Shown here in pieces: positions 1 through 6,538 of a stretch of 64,000 nt of DNA (its first letter is position 1; each line of letters begins with the position of its first letter). The notes under the pieces are model-generated. The model worked only from the letters and a program-made list of their open reading frames with translations. It made no database searches and was not told the origin of the DNA. The stretch comes from Bacteroidales bacterium UBA1181. Its GTDB lineage: Bacteria > Bacteroidota > Bacteroidia > Bacteroidales > Paludibacteraceae. Position numbers and translations under genes: made by a program. The stretch spans positions 35,661 through 99,660 of the forward strand of contig DBYR01000041.1 of assembly GCA_002310215.1 (NCBI GenBank), given 5' to 3'.

Positions 1-1
1 C

Positions 2-349
2 GTGGTGGGCGTGAGTAAAAACATCAACAACACGCCCAGAAAAATCATCTTCTGGGCGAACCGTGAGCAAAGCAAATACATCCAAACAAAGCCTATCCAT
101 CCCTCTCAGAAAATCATCCAAGAGAACAAGGAGGATGGCAGCTGCACCTTTAGCATCAATGTGGTGATCAACTTCGAGATGTATTCCGTCTTCATGTCGT
201 ACGGGCCAGGCATTCAGATTCTTCGGCCACGGAATGCCAGAGAATACATGCGGGACAAATTGAAGCAAGCGGCGAGCATGTATGAGAAGGAGATGAAAGA
301 CCCCGAAGAGGGAATTTGTCATTTCAGCGGTATAGCCGGCCTACCATAA
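2..349 (+). CDS. WYL-domain transcriptional regulator, C-terminal part (cut by window edge)
   Basis: The reading frame is open to the left edge, so only the last ~115 codons are present. The stretch with TKPIHPSQ, an acidic loop, DGSCTF, and then SYGPGIQILRPRNARE matches the second half of a WYL domain as found in Bacteroidales HTH-WYL regulators. The final helix (LKQAASMYEKEM) is also typical. WYL proteins bind DNA through an N-terminal HTH and are thought to sense ligands or nucleic acid through the WYL fold; they often sit beside defence and accessory genes. The last 31 bases overlap the 3' end of the convergent gene that ends at 319. The true start and HTH lie outside the window. Confidence 0.75.
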   Translation: MVGVSKNINNTPRKIIFWANREQSKYIQTKPIHPSQKIIQENKEDGSCTFSINVVINFEMYSVFMSYGPGIQILRPRNAREYMRDKLKQAASMYEKEMKDPEEGICHFSGIAGLP

Positions 350-963
350 TCCAAGACATAGGAGACTGGGATGTTTTGTTTCCGCACATACTCCGCAAGC
401 ACCTCCAACCTACGTTGTTCACGTTTCTGTTCATTGCTATGGAAATCGTGGAAAGCCTCGTACTTGTCCCCGAAGATCTGTTGGGCGCTCCTCATGTTAC
501 CTGCCCCTTCGGCCACTTGGTCGAAACCCGTCACTTCAAAGCCAGTATCGGTTTGTCGGATATGCAGCAAACCAGCGTGGTTTCCGCCCGACGCCGTCTT
601 CAGCGTATCACCCGACCGATTGTAGTTGAACAACCAAAAATCACCCCACACCAAGATATTCTCCGCATCACGCTCGTCGACCGAGACAATTTTATAGAAA
701 GGCACGCAATACTCCGATTTAGCATATTGATCACCGATCACATTCACCAAGTAACGCTCAATGGCGGGAAAATAATTCGTCTCTATCTCCACGGCTACGG
801 TATCACAGACGCTCGGCTCCACCACGCTCGTCGGTTCAGCGGATTTGGGTTGGCAACTCATCAACTGCGCACAGCACCAAAGCAGGGCCGCCAGCTCCAT
901 CAAGACCATGATGCTCACCGCGAGGGAATCCTTCCTTTCAATTGGTTTCACATTCTGTTTCAT
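319..963 (-). CDS. putative lipoprotein of unknown function
   Basis: A 214-residue protein whose N-terminus has a charged stretch, a hydrophobic segment (residues ~15-33) and the lipobox-like LMSC, so it is probably exported and lipidated. The hydrophobic segment starts late, so a start downstream of residue 1 is possible. The mature part is mixed alpha/beta, with the segment YCVPFYKIVSVDERDAENI and a charged C-terminal helix rich in E, K, Q and R. I do not recognise the family. It converges with and overlaps the WYL gene by 31 bases. A near-consensus -7 element on the minus strand lies at about 1182-1189, but its -33 partner is poorly spaced. Confidence 0.6.
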   Translation of the reverse strand: MKQNVKPIERKDSLAVSIMVLMELAALLWCCAQLMSCQPKSAEPTSVVEPSVCDTVAVEIETNYFPAIERYLVNVIGDQYAKSEYCVPFYKIVSVDERDAENILVWGDFWLFNYNRSGDTLKTASGGNHAGLLHIRQTDTGFEVTGFDQVAEGAGNMRSAQQIFGDKYEAFHDFHSNEQKREQRRLEVLAEYVRKQNIPVSYVLDYGRPAIPLK

Positions 964-1294
964 GTATTATGATTTAAGGTTAAAACATCCACTCTCAATC
1001 CACTGCAAGTTTGGCAACCGCACCCATTCGACGGTTTCGTTGGGAACTCACAGATTTACTTATCACATCGCACAGCCATTCTACTCGATGTACTTTCCCG
1101 TGTCACTCATAAACCTAAAATACGTTGCCTAAAATCCGACAGAAACGATTTTGGGTCATCATCTAATATCCATCGAATATGTAAAGATAATAATAACGGA
1201 CGAAATAACCGCAAATACCATAAAAATTTTAACGTAAATCGCCCGTTATATTATTTTATCAAGGCTTTCCCCTAATGATATAGCCGCAAGAGGC
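964..1294. other. intergenic stretch, no gene seen
   Basis: Upstream region of the minus-strand lipoprotein. It is AT-rich towards 1180-1260 and no convincing ORF or structured RNA was found. The 95-codon frame across 845-1132 overlaps the lipoprotein gene and has no family resemblance. Confidence 0.5.
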
Positions 1295-1441
1295 TCACAG
1301 TTCCCCCTTGAATCTCTTCACCGGATTGCCACGTTCCAACAAATTGTGATTCATCCAAATGACACGGTCCTGCTCCGCCTTCTTCTCATCTTCCATCTCC
1401 ATGAGTTTCAACAGAAGGCGATCATGAGCCAAGCGGACATA
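1295..1441 (-). pseudogene. C-terminal remnant of an unidentified gene
   Basis: On the minus strand a 48-codon open frame with protein-like composition (residues include RLLLKLMEMEDEKKAEQ and then NHNLLERGNPVKRF) ends at a TGA at 1295-1297. It is preceded in frame by a TAG, with no start codon or upstream region that could supply one. Charged helix followed by a basic tail reads like the end of a real protein. Its GC content is higher than that of the AT-rich DNA on both sides, which suggests a leftover from a deletion. Family not recognised. Confidence 0.4.
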
Positions 1442-1511
1442 CTAAGAACAAACTAATTAACATTAATATCCATAAAACTAGCGTTAAATATACAACATTA
1501 CAACTAAAGGC

Positions 1512-1542
1512 ATTGTAACGCAAAAACAAAGCATTATATTTG
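1512..1542 (+). promoter_or_regulatory. Bacteroidota-type promoter for the RhuM tandem
   Basis: A perfect TAnnTTTG -7 element (TATATTTG, 1535-1542) follows ATTG at 1512-1515 with a 19-base spacer, close to the TTTG-N19-TAnnTTTG consensus. The predicted start near 1549 gives a leader of about 87 bases before the first RhuM-like gene. Confidence 0.6.
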
Positions 1543-1635
1543 CATTGAAATTGACACCTGTTATAAAAACAATATTAATCTACAGGGGAAGGTTCTTAAC
1601 TACTTTTTGTTTGATCAATAAGCACTTCAAATTCT

Positions 1636-2514
1636 ATGAACGACAAGAACGAAATCATACTGTACCAGCCTGACGAGACGGTAAAACTGGAAGTGAGGAT
1701 GAGCGAAGAAACGGTTTGGCTCACGCAACAACAGATGGCAACACTATTCGGCGTGAAAGAAAACAACATAACTTATCATATACGAGGCATTTATACAACC
1801 AATGAACTTGAGCCAGGATCAACTACTCAAAAAATTAGAGTAGTTCGACAAGAAGGGAACAGAAAGGTAACACGCCAAATCGACTTTTACAATTTGGACA
1901 TGATTATTTCTGTAGGATACAGAGTGAATAGCACCAACGCCACAAAGTTTCGCCGATGGGCGACATCTGTCTTAAAAGAATATTTACTAAAAGGTTATGC
2001 CATCAATCAGCAAATAACGCATCTAGAAGAAAGGATCACCACCCGCATCGATTCAATCAAGGATACCCTTGCGGACCACCAGCAAAAGATCGATTTCTTT
2101 GTACGCACATCCCTGCCTCCCGTCGAAGGAATCTTCTACGACGGCAACATGCTTGAGCCTTTCGCTTTCGTCAACAAACTGATACGTTCGGCTCGGGAAC
2201 GCATTGTCCTGATTGACAACTATGTGGACGAGACCGTGCTGTTACGCTTGGCGGAACGGGAGGAGAATGTTCAGGCCAAGATTTACACGCAACGCACCTC
2301 CCCCTCGTTCAACGTGGCCTTGGCGCGTCACAACGACCAATACGCACCGATCGATTTGAGCATCTTCACCCAATCGCACGACCGCTTCCTGTTAATCGAC
2401 CAAGATGTCTACCACATCGGCGCCTCCATCAAGGACCTTGGAAAGAAGTGGTTCGCCTTCTGCAAGATGGAGCTGCAGTCCGACGAAATCATGGAGAAAC
2501 TTTCGCAGATATAA
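1636..2514 (+). CDS. RhuM-like DNA-binding protein with C-terminal PLD-like domain (copy 1)
   Basis: A 292-residue protein. The first ~125 residues match the RhuM family (Salmonella SPI-3 RhuM; molecular function unknown): ETVWLTQQQMATLFGV, a wHTH-like stretch, YNLDMIISVGYRV and LKEYLLKGYA. A linker follows, then a ~150-residue domain with VLIDNYVDETVL and HDRFLLIDQDVYHIGAS. The latter resembles a phospholipase D-type HxKx4D motif with Arg in place of Lys. It is the first of three tandem paralogues that share a near-identical first ~100 bases, separated by 19-base spacers. The middle of each copy differs strongly while the ends are nearly identical, as expected of modular recombination or gene conversion. 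Possible roles are a regulator or a conflict-system component. Confidence 0.75.
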   Translation: MNDKNEIILYQPDETVKLEVRMSEETVWLTQQQMATLFGVKENNITYHIRGIYTTNELEPGSTTQKIRVVRQEGNRKVTRQIDFYNLDMIISVGYRVNSTNATKFRRWATSVLKEYLLKGYAINQQITHLEERITTRIDSIKDTLADHQQKIDFFVRTSLPPVEGIFYDGNMLEPFAFVNKLIRSARERIVLIDNYVDETVLLRLAEREENVQAKIYTQRTSPSFNVALARHNDQYAPIDLSIFTQSHDRFLLIDQDVYHIGASIKDLGKKWFAFCKMELQSDEIMEKLSQI

Positions 2515-2533
2515 TTAACAAAATAAATATGCT

Positions 2534-3391
2534 ATGAACGACAAGAACGAAATCATACTGTACCAGCCTGACGAGACGGTAAAGCTGGAAGTGAGGATGA
2601 GTGAAGAAACGGTTTGGCTCACGCAGCAACAGATGTCTATTCTTTTTGAAACCTCAAAACAAAATATTAGTCTCCATATTAATAACATATTCAAAGAAAG
2701 GGAATTAGATAAAGATTCAGTTGTCAAGGAATACTTGACAACTGCCGCTGATGGGAAAAATTATCGTACGCGGATATATAATTTAGATGTTATTATATCT
2801 GTTGGATATCGTGTAAAAAGTAAAAGGGGCACTCAATTCAGGATGTGGGCCAATAGCACATTAAAAGATTATCTATTAAGAGGATACACCTTAAACAACA
2901 GATTGGAACGCATAGAAAACCAGGTGGAAAATCAGCAAAAACAGATTGCGGACCATCAGCAAAAGATTGATTTCTTTGTGCGTACAGCCTTACCTCCCGT
3001 AGAAGGGATTTTCTATGACGGCAATATGCTGGAGCCTTTCGCTTTCGTCAACAAACTAATCCGTTCGGCTCGGGAACGCATTGTCCTGATTGACAACTAT
3101 GTGGACGAGACCGTGCTGCTACGCTTAGCGGAACGGGAGGAGAATGTTCAGGCCAAGATTTACACGCAACGCACCTCCCCCTCGTTCAACGTAGCCTTGG
3201 CGCGTCACAACGACCAATATGCACCAATCGATTTGAGCATCTTCACCCAATCGCACGACCGCTTCCTGTTAATCGACCAAGATGTCTACCACATCGGTGC
3301 CTCCATCAAAGACCTTGGGAAGAAGTGGTTCGCCTTCTGCAAGATGGAGCTGCAGGCCGACGAAATCATGGAGAAACTTTCGCAGATATAA
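2534..3391 (+). CDS. RhuM-like DNA-binding protein with C-terminal PLD-like domain (copy 2)
   Basis: 285 residues with the same layout as copy 1. The first ~35 codons are almost the same DNA. The central recognition region (TSKQNISLHINNIFKERE, then TAADGKNYRTRIYNLD) is different. From about 2948 onward the sequence is again close to copy 1, and becomes nearly identical from about residue 170 to the end, including HDRFLLID and GASIKDLGKKWF. It starts 19 bases after copy 1, and the spacer (AT-rich, ending in ATGCT before the start codon) is repeated almost exactly before copy 3, so all three are probably translated from one mRNA. Confidence 0.75.
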   Translation: MNDKNEIILYQPDETVKLEVRMSEETVWLTQQQMSILFETSKQNISLHINNIFKERELDKDSVVKEYLTTAADGKNYRTRIYNLDVIISVGYRVKSKRGTQFRMWANSTLKDYLLRGYTLNNRLERIENQVENQQKQIADHQQKIDFFVRTALPPVEGIFYDGNMLEPFAFVNKLIRSARERIVLIDNYVDETVLLRLAEREENVQAKIYTQRTSPSFNVALARHNDQYAPIDLSIFTQSHDRFLLIDQDVYHIGASIKDLGKKWFAFCKMELQADEIMEKLSQI

Positions 3392-3410
3392 TTAACAATA
3401 TAAATATGCT

Positions 3411-3863
3411 ATGAACGACAAGAACGAAATCATACTATACCAGCCTGATGAGACGGTAAAACTGGAAGTGAGGATGGAAGATGAAACCGTATGGCTCACG
3501 CAACATCAAATGGCAGATTTGTTTGAAACATCGCCACAAAACATCACAATCCATATACGAAACCTATACAATGAAGGTGAATTGGACACGAATCCAACTT
3601 GTAAGGAATCCTTACAAGTTCGAATGGAAGGTAACCGAAAAATCAAAAGGGTTCAGAAATACTACAATCTAGATGTTATAATATCAGTAGGTTATAGAGT
3701 AAAATCCTTACGGGGTACACAATTCCGTCAGTGGGCGAACCGAGTGTTAAAAGAGTACCTGTTAAAAGGATACTCCGCCAACCAAAGGATTGAAAGATTA
3801 GAACACCGAATGACAGAGGCGGAAGACAAGATCGAAATCATGGAGAGACTATCGCAGACATAA
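3411..3863 (+). CDS. RhuM-like protein lacking the C-terminal domain (copy 3)
   Basis: 150 residues. The N-terminal leader matches copies 1 and 2; the central region (TSPQNITIHIRNLYNEGE, KESLQVRMEGNRK) is distinct from both. After the helix following LKEYLLKGYSANQ the protein jumps straight to a tail, EIMERLSQT, that matches the last residues of the longer copies (EIMEKLSQI). This points to an in-frame internal deletion that removed the PLD-like domain while preserving the end. It could be a DNA-binding-only regulator of its neighbours, or a decaying copy. Confidence 0.7.
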   Translation: MNDKNEIILYQPDETVKLEVRMEDETVWLTQHQMADLFETSPQNITIHIRNLYNEGELDTNPTCKESLQVRMEGNRKIKRVQKYYNLDVIISVGYRVKSLRGTQFRQWANRVLKEYLLKGYSANQRIERLEHRMTEAEDKIEIMERLSQT

Positions 3864-3938
3864 TCATTCGGCAGATGGCATGACGATGCGGGCAATCATT
3901 TTTTTCCAACTACGCAAAAAGATTTCGTTCTAATGTTA

Positions 3939-3946
3939 TAAATTTG
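3939..3946 (+). promoter_or_regulatory. -7 promoter element upstream of the structured RNA
   Basis: TAAATTTG fits the Bacteroidota TAnnTTTG element. No good -33 TTTG was found at the usual spacing. The predicted transcript start is near 3951-3953. Confidence 0.4.
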
Positions 3947-3950
3947 CACC

Positions 3951-4228
3951 CGCATTCCAAAAAAGAATGCACCAGTAATGAATTAAATCCTATACGGAAT
4001 GAGACTATTTGCGGACATAACATCAAAGACTTCAGCTCAACGATATCATCGTTTTGAGCGGAAGAGTTATGAGCGCTATTTTTTTAGTCTAACTCGCACA
4101 AACGGTATAGGATCACCTCGACACCTGAAGCATAGTTATTTCTTCCCGGCGGAATAGACCGGACTGAGAGCAAGAAACAAGTGATAGTTGGGACATCCTT
4201 ACCGAAGGAAATCCCAACTATTTTTTTT
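3951..4228 (+). ncRNA. putative structured small RNA, long rod-like fold with terminator
   Basis: The region has no ORF but strong pairing. CCTATAC at 3989-3995 pairs with GTATAGG at 4105-4111. CATAAC (4016-4021) pairs with GTTATG (4066-4071), flanked by GCG/CGC. GCTCAACGAT (4035-4044) pairs with ATCGTTTTGAGC (4048-4059) around a tiny loop. The result is a long, interrupted hairpin of ~125 bases. A small leading hairpin (GCATTC...GAATGC, 3952-3970) and a strong intrinsic terminator (4184-4228) bracket it. Rod-like folds of this sort recall 6S RNA, but the rod is short for that family and I see no diagnostic sequence. The alternative is a leader of the following regulator gene with an attenuator. 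Confidence 0.45.
4184..4228 (+). terminator. intrinsic terminator after the structured RNA
   Basis: ATAGTTGGGA (4184-4193) pairs perfectly with TCCCAACTAT (4212-4221), with a second inner pairing (CCTT/AAGG), followed by a run of Ts. It lies 22 bases before the next ATG, so it either ends the small RNA or acts as an attenuator for the regulator gene. Confidence 0.75.
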
Positions 4229-4250
4229 ATCACAAAATGAAGAAACAATT

Positions 4251-4664
4251 ATGCCAGCCAATAAGAATGCCTTGATAAGGTACAAAACGATAGACAACTG
4301 TTTGAGAAACAGATTCAGAAGATGGACGATCGACGACCTCGTGGACGCATGCAGCGATGCGCTGTACGACATGGAGGGAATCACCAAGGGGGTGTGCACC
4401 CGGACCGTGCAGATGGACATCCAGATCATGCGGTCCGACAAACTGGGCTACAACGCCCCGATAGAGGTGTACGACAAGATCTACTACAGATACGCGGACC
4501 CAGACTACTCCATCACGGAGATGCCCCTATCCATGGATGACTGCAAGCTCATCAAGGAGGCCATCGCACTCCTCGGGAATAGGGAAAACTCCGACGAGGA
4601 GAGGATGCGGAGGGTGCTCGCAAAGGTTCAGAACCGGTTGACCACCATCCTGAACTTCGCATAG
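4251..4664 (+). CDS. N-terminal HTH half of a WYL-type regulator, no WYL domain
   Basis: 137 residues starting at the ATG at 4251. The opening (MPANKNALIRYKTIDNCL, then FRRWTIDDLVDACSDAL) and the segments TRTVQMDIQIMRSDKLGY and IYYRYADPDYSI are characteristic of Bacteroidales HTH-WYL regulators. The protein stops after a short helical linker (NRLTTILNFA), where full-length family members of roughly 300 residues continue into the WYL domain. It may be a truncated gene or a short stand-alone DNA-binding protein. The frame upstream of the ATG runs through the terminator hairpin, so the ATG start is preferred. The C-terminal WYL part at 2-349 belongs to a different gene copy on the same strand. 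Confidence 0.65.
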   Translation: MPANKNALIRYKTIDNCLRNRFRRWTIDDLVDACSDALYDMEGITKGVCTRTVQMDIQIMRSDKLGYNAPIEVYDKIYYRYADPDYSITEMPLSMDDCKLIKEAIALLGNRENSDEERMRRVLAKVQNRLTTILNFA

Positions 4665-4701
4665 ATGCGCGCCGCGGAATCTTTCCCCGGCCACTCCGCG
4701 C

Positions 4702-4755
4702 AAAAAAGGAAGGCTCCTCCCCTCGCTTCAACGCTTGGGAAGGAGCCTTTTCCTT
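4702..4755. terminator. bidirectional terminator between regulator gene and tRNA cluster
   Basis: AGGCTCCT and AGGAGCCT arms flank a 20-odd-base loop region, with A-rich sequence on the left and TTTTCC on the right. It can serve the plus-strand regulator gene and the minus-strand tRNA operon. Confidence 0.6.
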
Positions 4756-4802
4756 CAGAAAGATCATCCCCCGAAAGGGGGAAGTGACAGCACAGGAATT
4801 AG

Positions 4803-4876
4803 GGAGAAAGGCAGGATTCGAACCTGCGACCATCAGAGCCACAATCTGACGCTCTACCCACTGAGCTACATCCTCC
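4803..4876 (-). tRNA. tRNA-His (GTG)
   Basis: Cloverleaf by eye: D arm with GCTCAGTGGGTAGAGC, anticodon stem TCAGA/TCTGA around a TTGTGGC loop, T arm GCAGGTTCGAATCCTGC. The extra 5' G pairing with C73 fits histidine identity. CCA is not encoded. Last tRNA of the four-gene cluster. Confidence 0.9.
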
Positions 4877-4913
4877 ATGCAGATGCCCATGGCGGACCTT
4901 AGACATCGATTCG

Positions 4914-4995
4914 TTCGGGAGGTAGGACTCGAACCTACGTAGTCGTTAGACGGCGGATTTACAGTCCGTTCTCGTTGCCGCTGGAGCACTCCCGA
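4914..4995 (-). tRNA. tRNA-Tyr (GTA)
   Basis: 82 bases with a long variable arm, acceptor TCGGGAG/CTCCCGA and anticodon loop CTGTAAA giving GTA. Third gene of the cluster. Confidence 0.92.
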
Positions 4996-5002
4996 ATATG
5001 AG

Positions 5003-5075
5003 TGGAACCTCGTGGAGTCGAACCACGTTCTCAGGATTTTCAGTCCTGCGCATACACCTTGTCTGCCAAAGTTCC
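5003..5075 (-). tRNA. tRNA-Phe (GAA)
   Basis: Acceptor GGAACTT/AGGTTCC, anticodon stem CAGGA/TCCTG with loop CTGAAAA (GAA), T arm CGTGGTTCGACTCCACG. The D arm is atypical (GCAG...ATGC with loop ACAAGGTGT), having only three good pairs. Confidence 0.85.
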
Positions 5076-5107
5076 ATACCTTGTCACCTCAAACGAGCCA
5101 TCGATAG

Positions 5108-5193
5108 CGGAAGCAGGAGGATTCGAACCTCCGGGACCCAAGGAGTCCAACACGTTAGCAGTGTGCCGCTTTCGACCACTCAGCCATACTTCC
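5108..5193 (-). tRNA. tRNA-Ser (GCT)
   Basis: 86 bases, acceptor GGAAGTA/TGCTTCC, D arm GCTGAGTGGTC, anticodon loop CTGCTAA (GCT) and a long variable arm. First gene of the minus-strand cluster Ser-Phe-Tyr-His. Confidence 0.92.
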
Positions 5194-5321
5194 TTTTCGT
5201 TTACGGATACAAAGTAACGAGGGGTGAACGCACTCTTTTTTCGTAGCAAAAATATTTTACGGACTATTTGCAAACAATCACACAAAGAACAGACAATCAA
5301 TATATTACAAAACAAAAAAAA

Positions 5322-6512
5322 TTATTCTTTTTTCAACAGATCTTCGAAAGGGCCCACCTTACGCGTACCGTTCGGAAAAGTATAGGTGCCATTCCCCACT
5401 GTTTTTCCCTCAAAGAAGAGGCCTTGGAAGGCGGTACCATCGGGCCATGTGTAGCGTCCCAGACCCGTGCGCTTATCCTGCTTCCACTCCCCCTCGTAGA
5501 TGGCGCCATTGGGCCATACGAGTCGACCATATCCGTGGCGGCGACCATCCAGCCAATCACCCTCATAGGAGGAGCCATCGGACCAATTGATCTTGCCCGT
5601 ACCCGTCATCTTACCATCGAGGAAACCACCCTTATAACGGGAGCCATCGGACCATGTATATTCACCTTGTCCAGTGAGTTTACCATCCACCCACTCGCCC
5701 ACATACTGGGCACCGTTCGTCCAATGCATCCGCACCTTGCCGATCAGACGGTCATATACGACATCGCCCTGGCAGGTATAGTCCGGGGTATTCTCCTGCA
5801 TCTCACCCGTGAAGTGACCATTCTGCATGACGCCTCGTCTGAACCCGCGATGGTTCACCTCCTCGAACGGATAGCCAATGCTGTCCGCCAATGTATTGAG
5901 GTCGATCTCCACCCCTTTCGTCTCCGAGGTGACCACCACCGTCTGGGTCACTGAATAGCGGGCATCCTTATCCGACCGGCAGACAACCTCGTAAGTGCCC
6001 GGCAGGAAGACGACGTCATAGAGGAGCTCCGCGCCAGGAGTGCAGCGGGACAAGACCTCCCGACCATTGATGGACAAGGAGAAAGGCTCGACGAAATAGG
6101 CGTTGATACGAAACGGGACAGTGAAGCCCAGCGCATTGTAGACAGGCATCGGCTTGCCCAAGAAGGTGATCGCCACACGCAGGAAATGCTCCTTGCTCTT
6201 CGTGTCGTACCATGAGAAAGTATCCGCATCAGGCAGGAAAAAATTCTTCAGCGAGGATTTCCACTTGACGAAGAGGATACGCTTGTTATAGTCGGAGGCC
6301 AGTTTGTACTCCCTACCCTCCTCGCTCGCCACGGAAGAGAAGCTGGACTTACCCGTGACCAAGGCGACCACAAGCCGCGCCCTCTCCATCTCCACATCGT
6401 CACACTGCGGAGAAAGGCACACCGAAACAGGGGAGAGGAAACCCTCCAATTCGGTCTTGAATTGCTTCGCAACATCTACATCCGCACGGGCATAACACAC
6501 ATAAACATCCAT
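5322..6512 (-). CDS. TIR-like domain protein with PEGA-like region and MORN repeats
   Basis: 396 residues from the ATG at 6512; the longer frame (to 6563) would overlap the upstream gene. Residues ~1-125 look like a TIR domain: MDVYVCYARADVDVAKQF, then VVALVTGKSSFSSVASEEG, with a Glu in REYKLASDYNK at the place of the TIR catalytic Glu. A beta-sandwich stretch follows (PFSLSINGREV, LPGTYEVVCRSD), PEGA-like. The C-terminal ~150 residues hold at least five MORN repeats (YVGEWVDGKLTGQGEY, YKGGFLDGKMTGTG, YEGDWLDGRRHGYG, YEGEWKQDKRTGLG). TIR domains often cleave NAD+ or bind nucleotides; MORN arrays mediate lipid or protein contact. As the last gene of the nine-gene operon it is a candidate effector. 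Confidence 0.75.
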   Translation of the reverse strand: MDVYVCYARADVDVAKQFKTELEGFLSPVSVCLSPQCDDVEMERARLVVALVTGKSSFSSVASEEGREYKLASDYNKRILFVKWKSSLKNFFLPDADTFSWYDTKSKEHFLRVAITFLGKPMPVYNALGFTVPFRINAYFVEPFSLSINGREVLSRCTPGAELLYDVVFLPGTYEVVCRSDKDARYSVTQTVVVTSETKGVEIDLNTLADSIGYPFEEVNHRGFRRGVMQNGHFTGEMQENTPDYTCQGDVVYDRLIGKVRMHWTNGAQYVGEWVDGKLTGQGEYTWSDGSRYKGGFLDGKMTGTGKINWSDGSSYEGDWLDGRRHGYGRLVWPNGAIYEGEWKQDKRTGLGRYTWPDGTAFQGLFFEGKTVGNGTYTFPNGTRKVGPFEDLLKKE

Positions 6513-6538
6513 GGTGACAACGTTATGAAAATGAACTT

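Noticed and set aside
3951..4228. RNase P RNA, tmRNA or SRP RNA
   Set aside because: Their signature sequences (GAGGAAAGTCC-type, tRNA-like ends with tag reading frame, GGAAG/AGCA loop pair) are not found.
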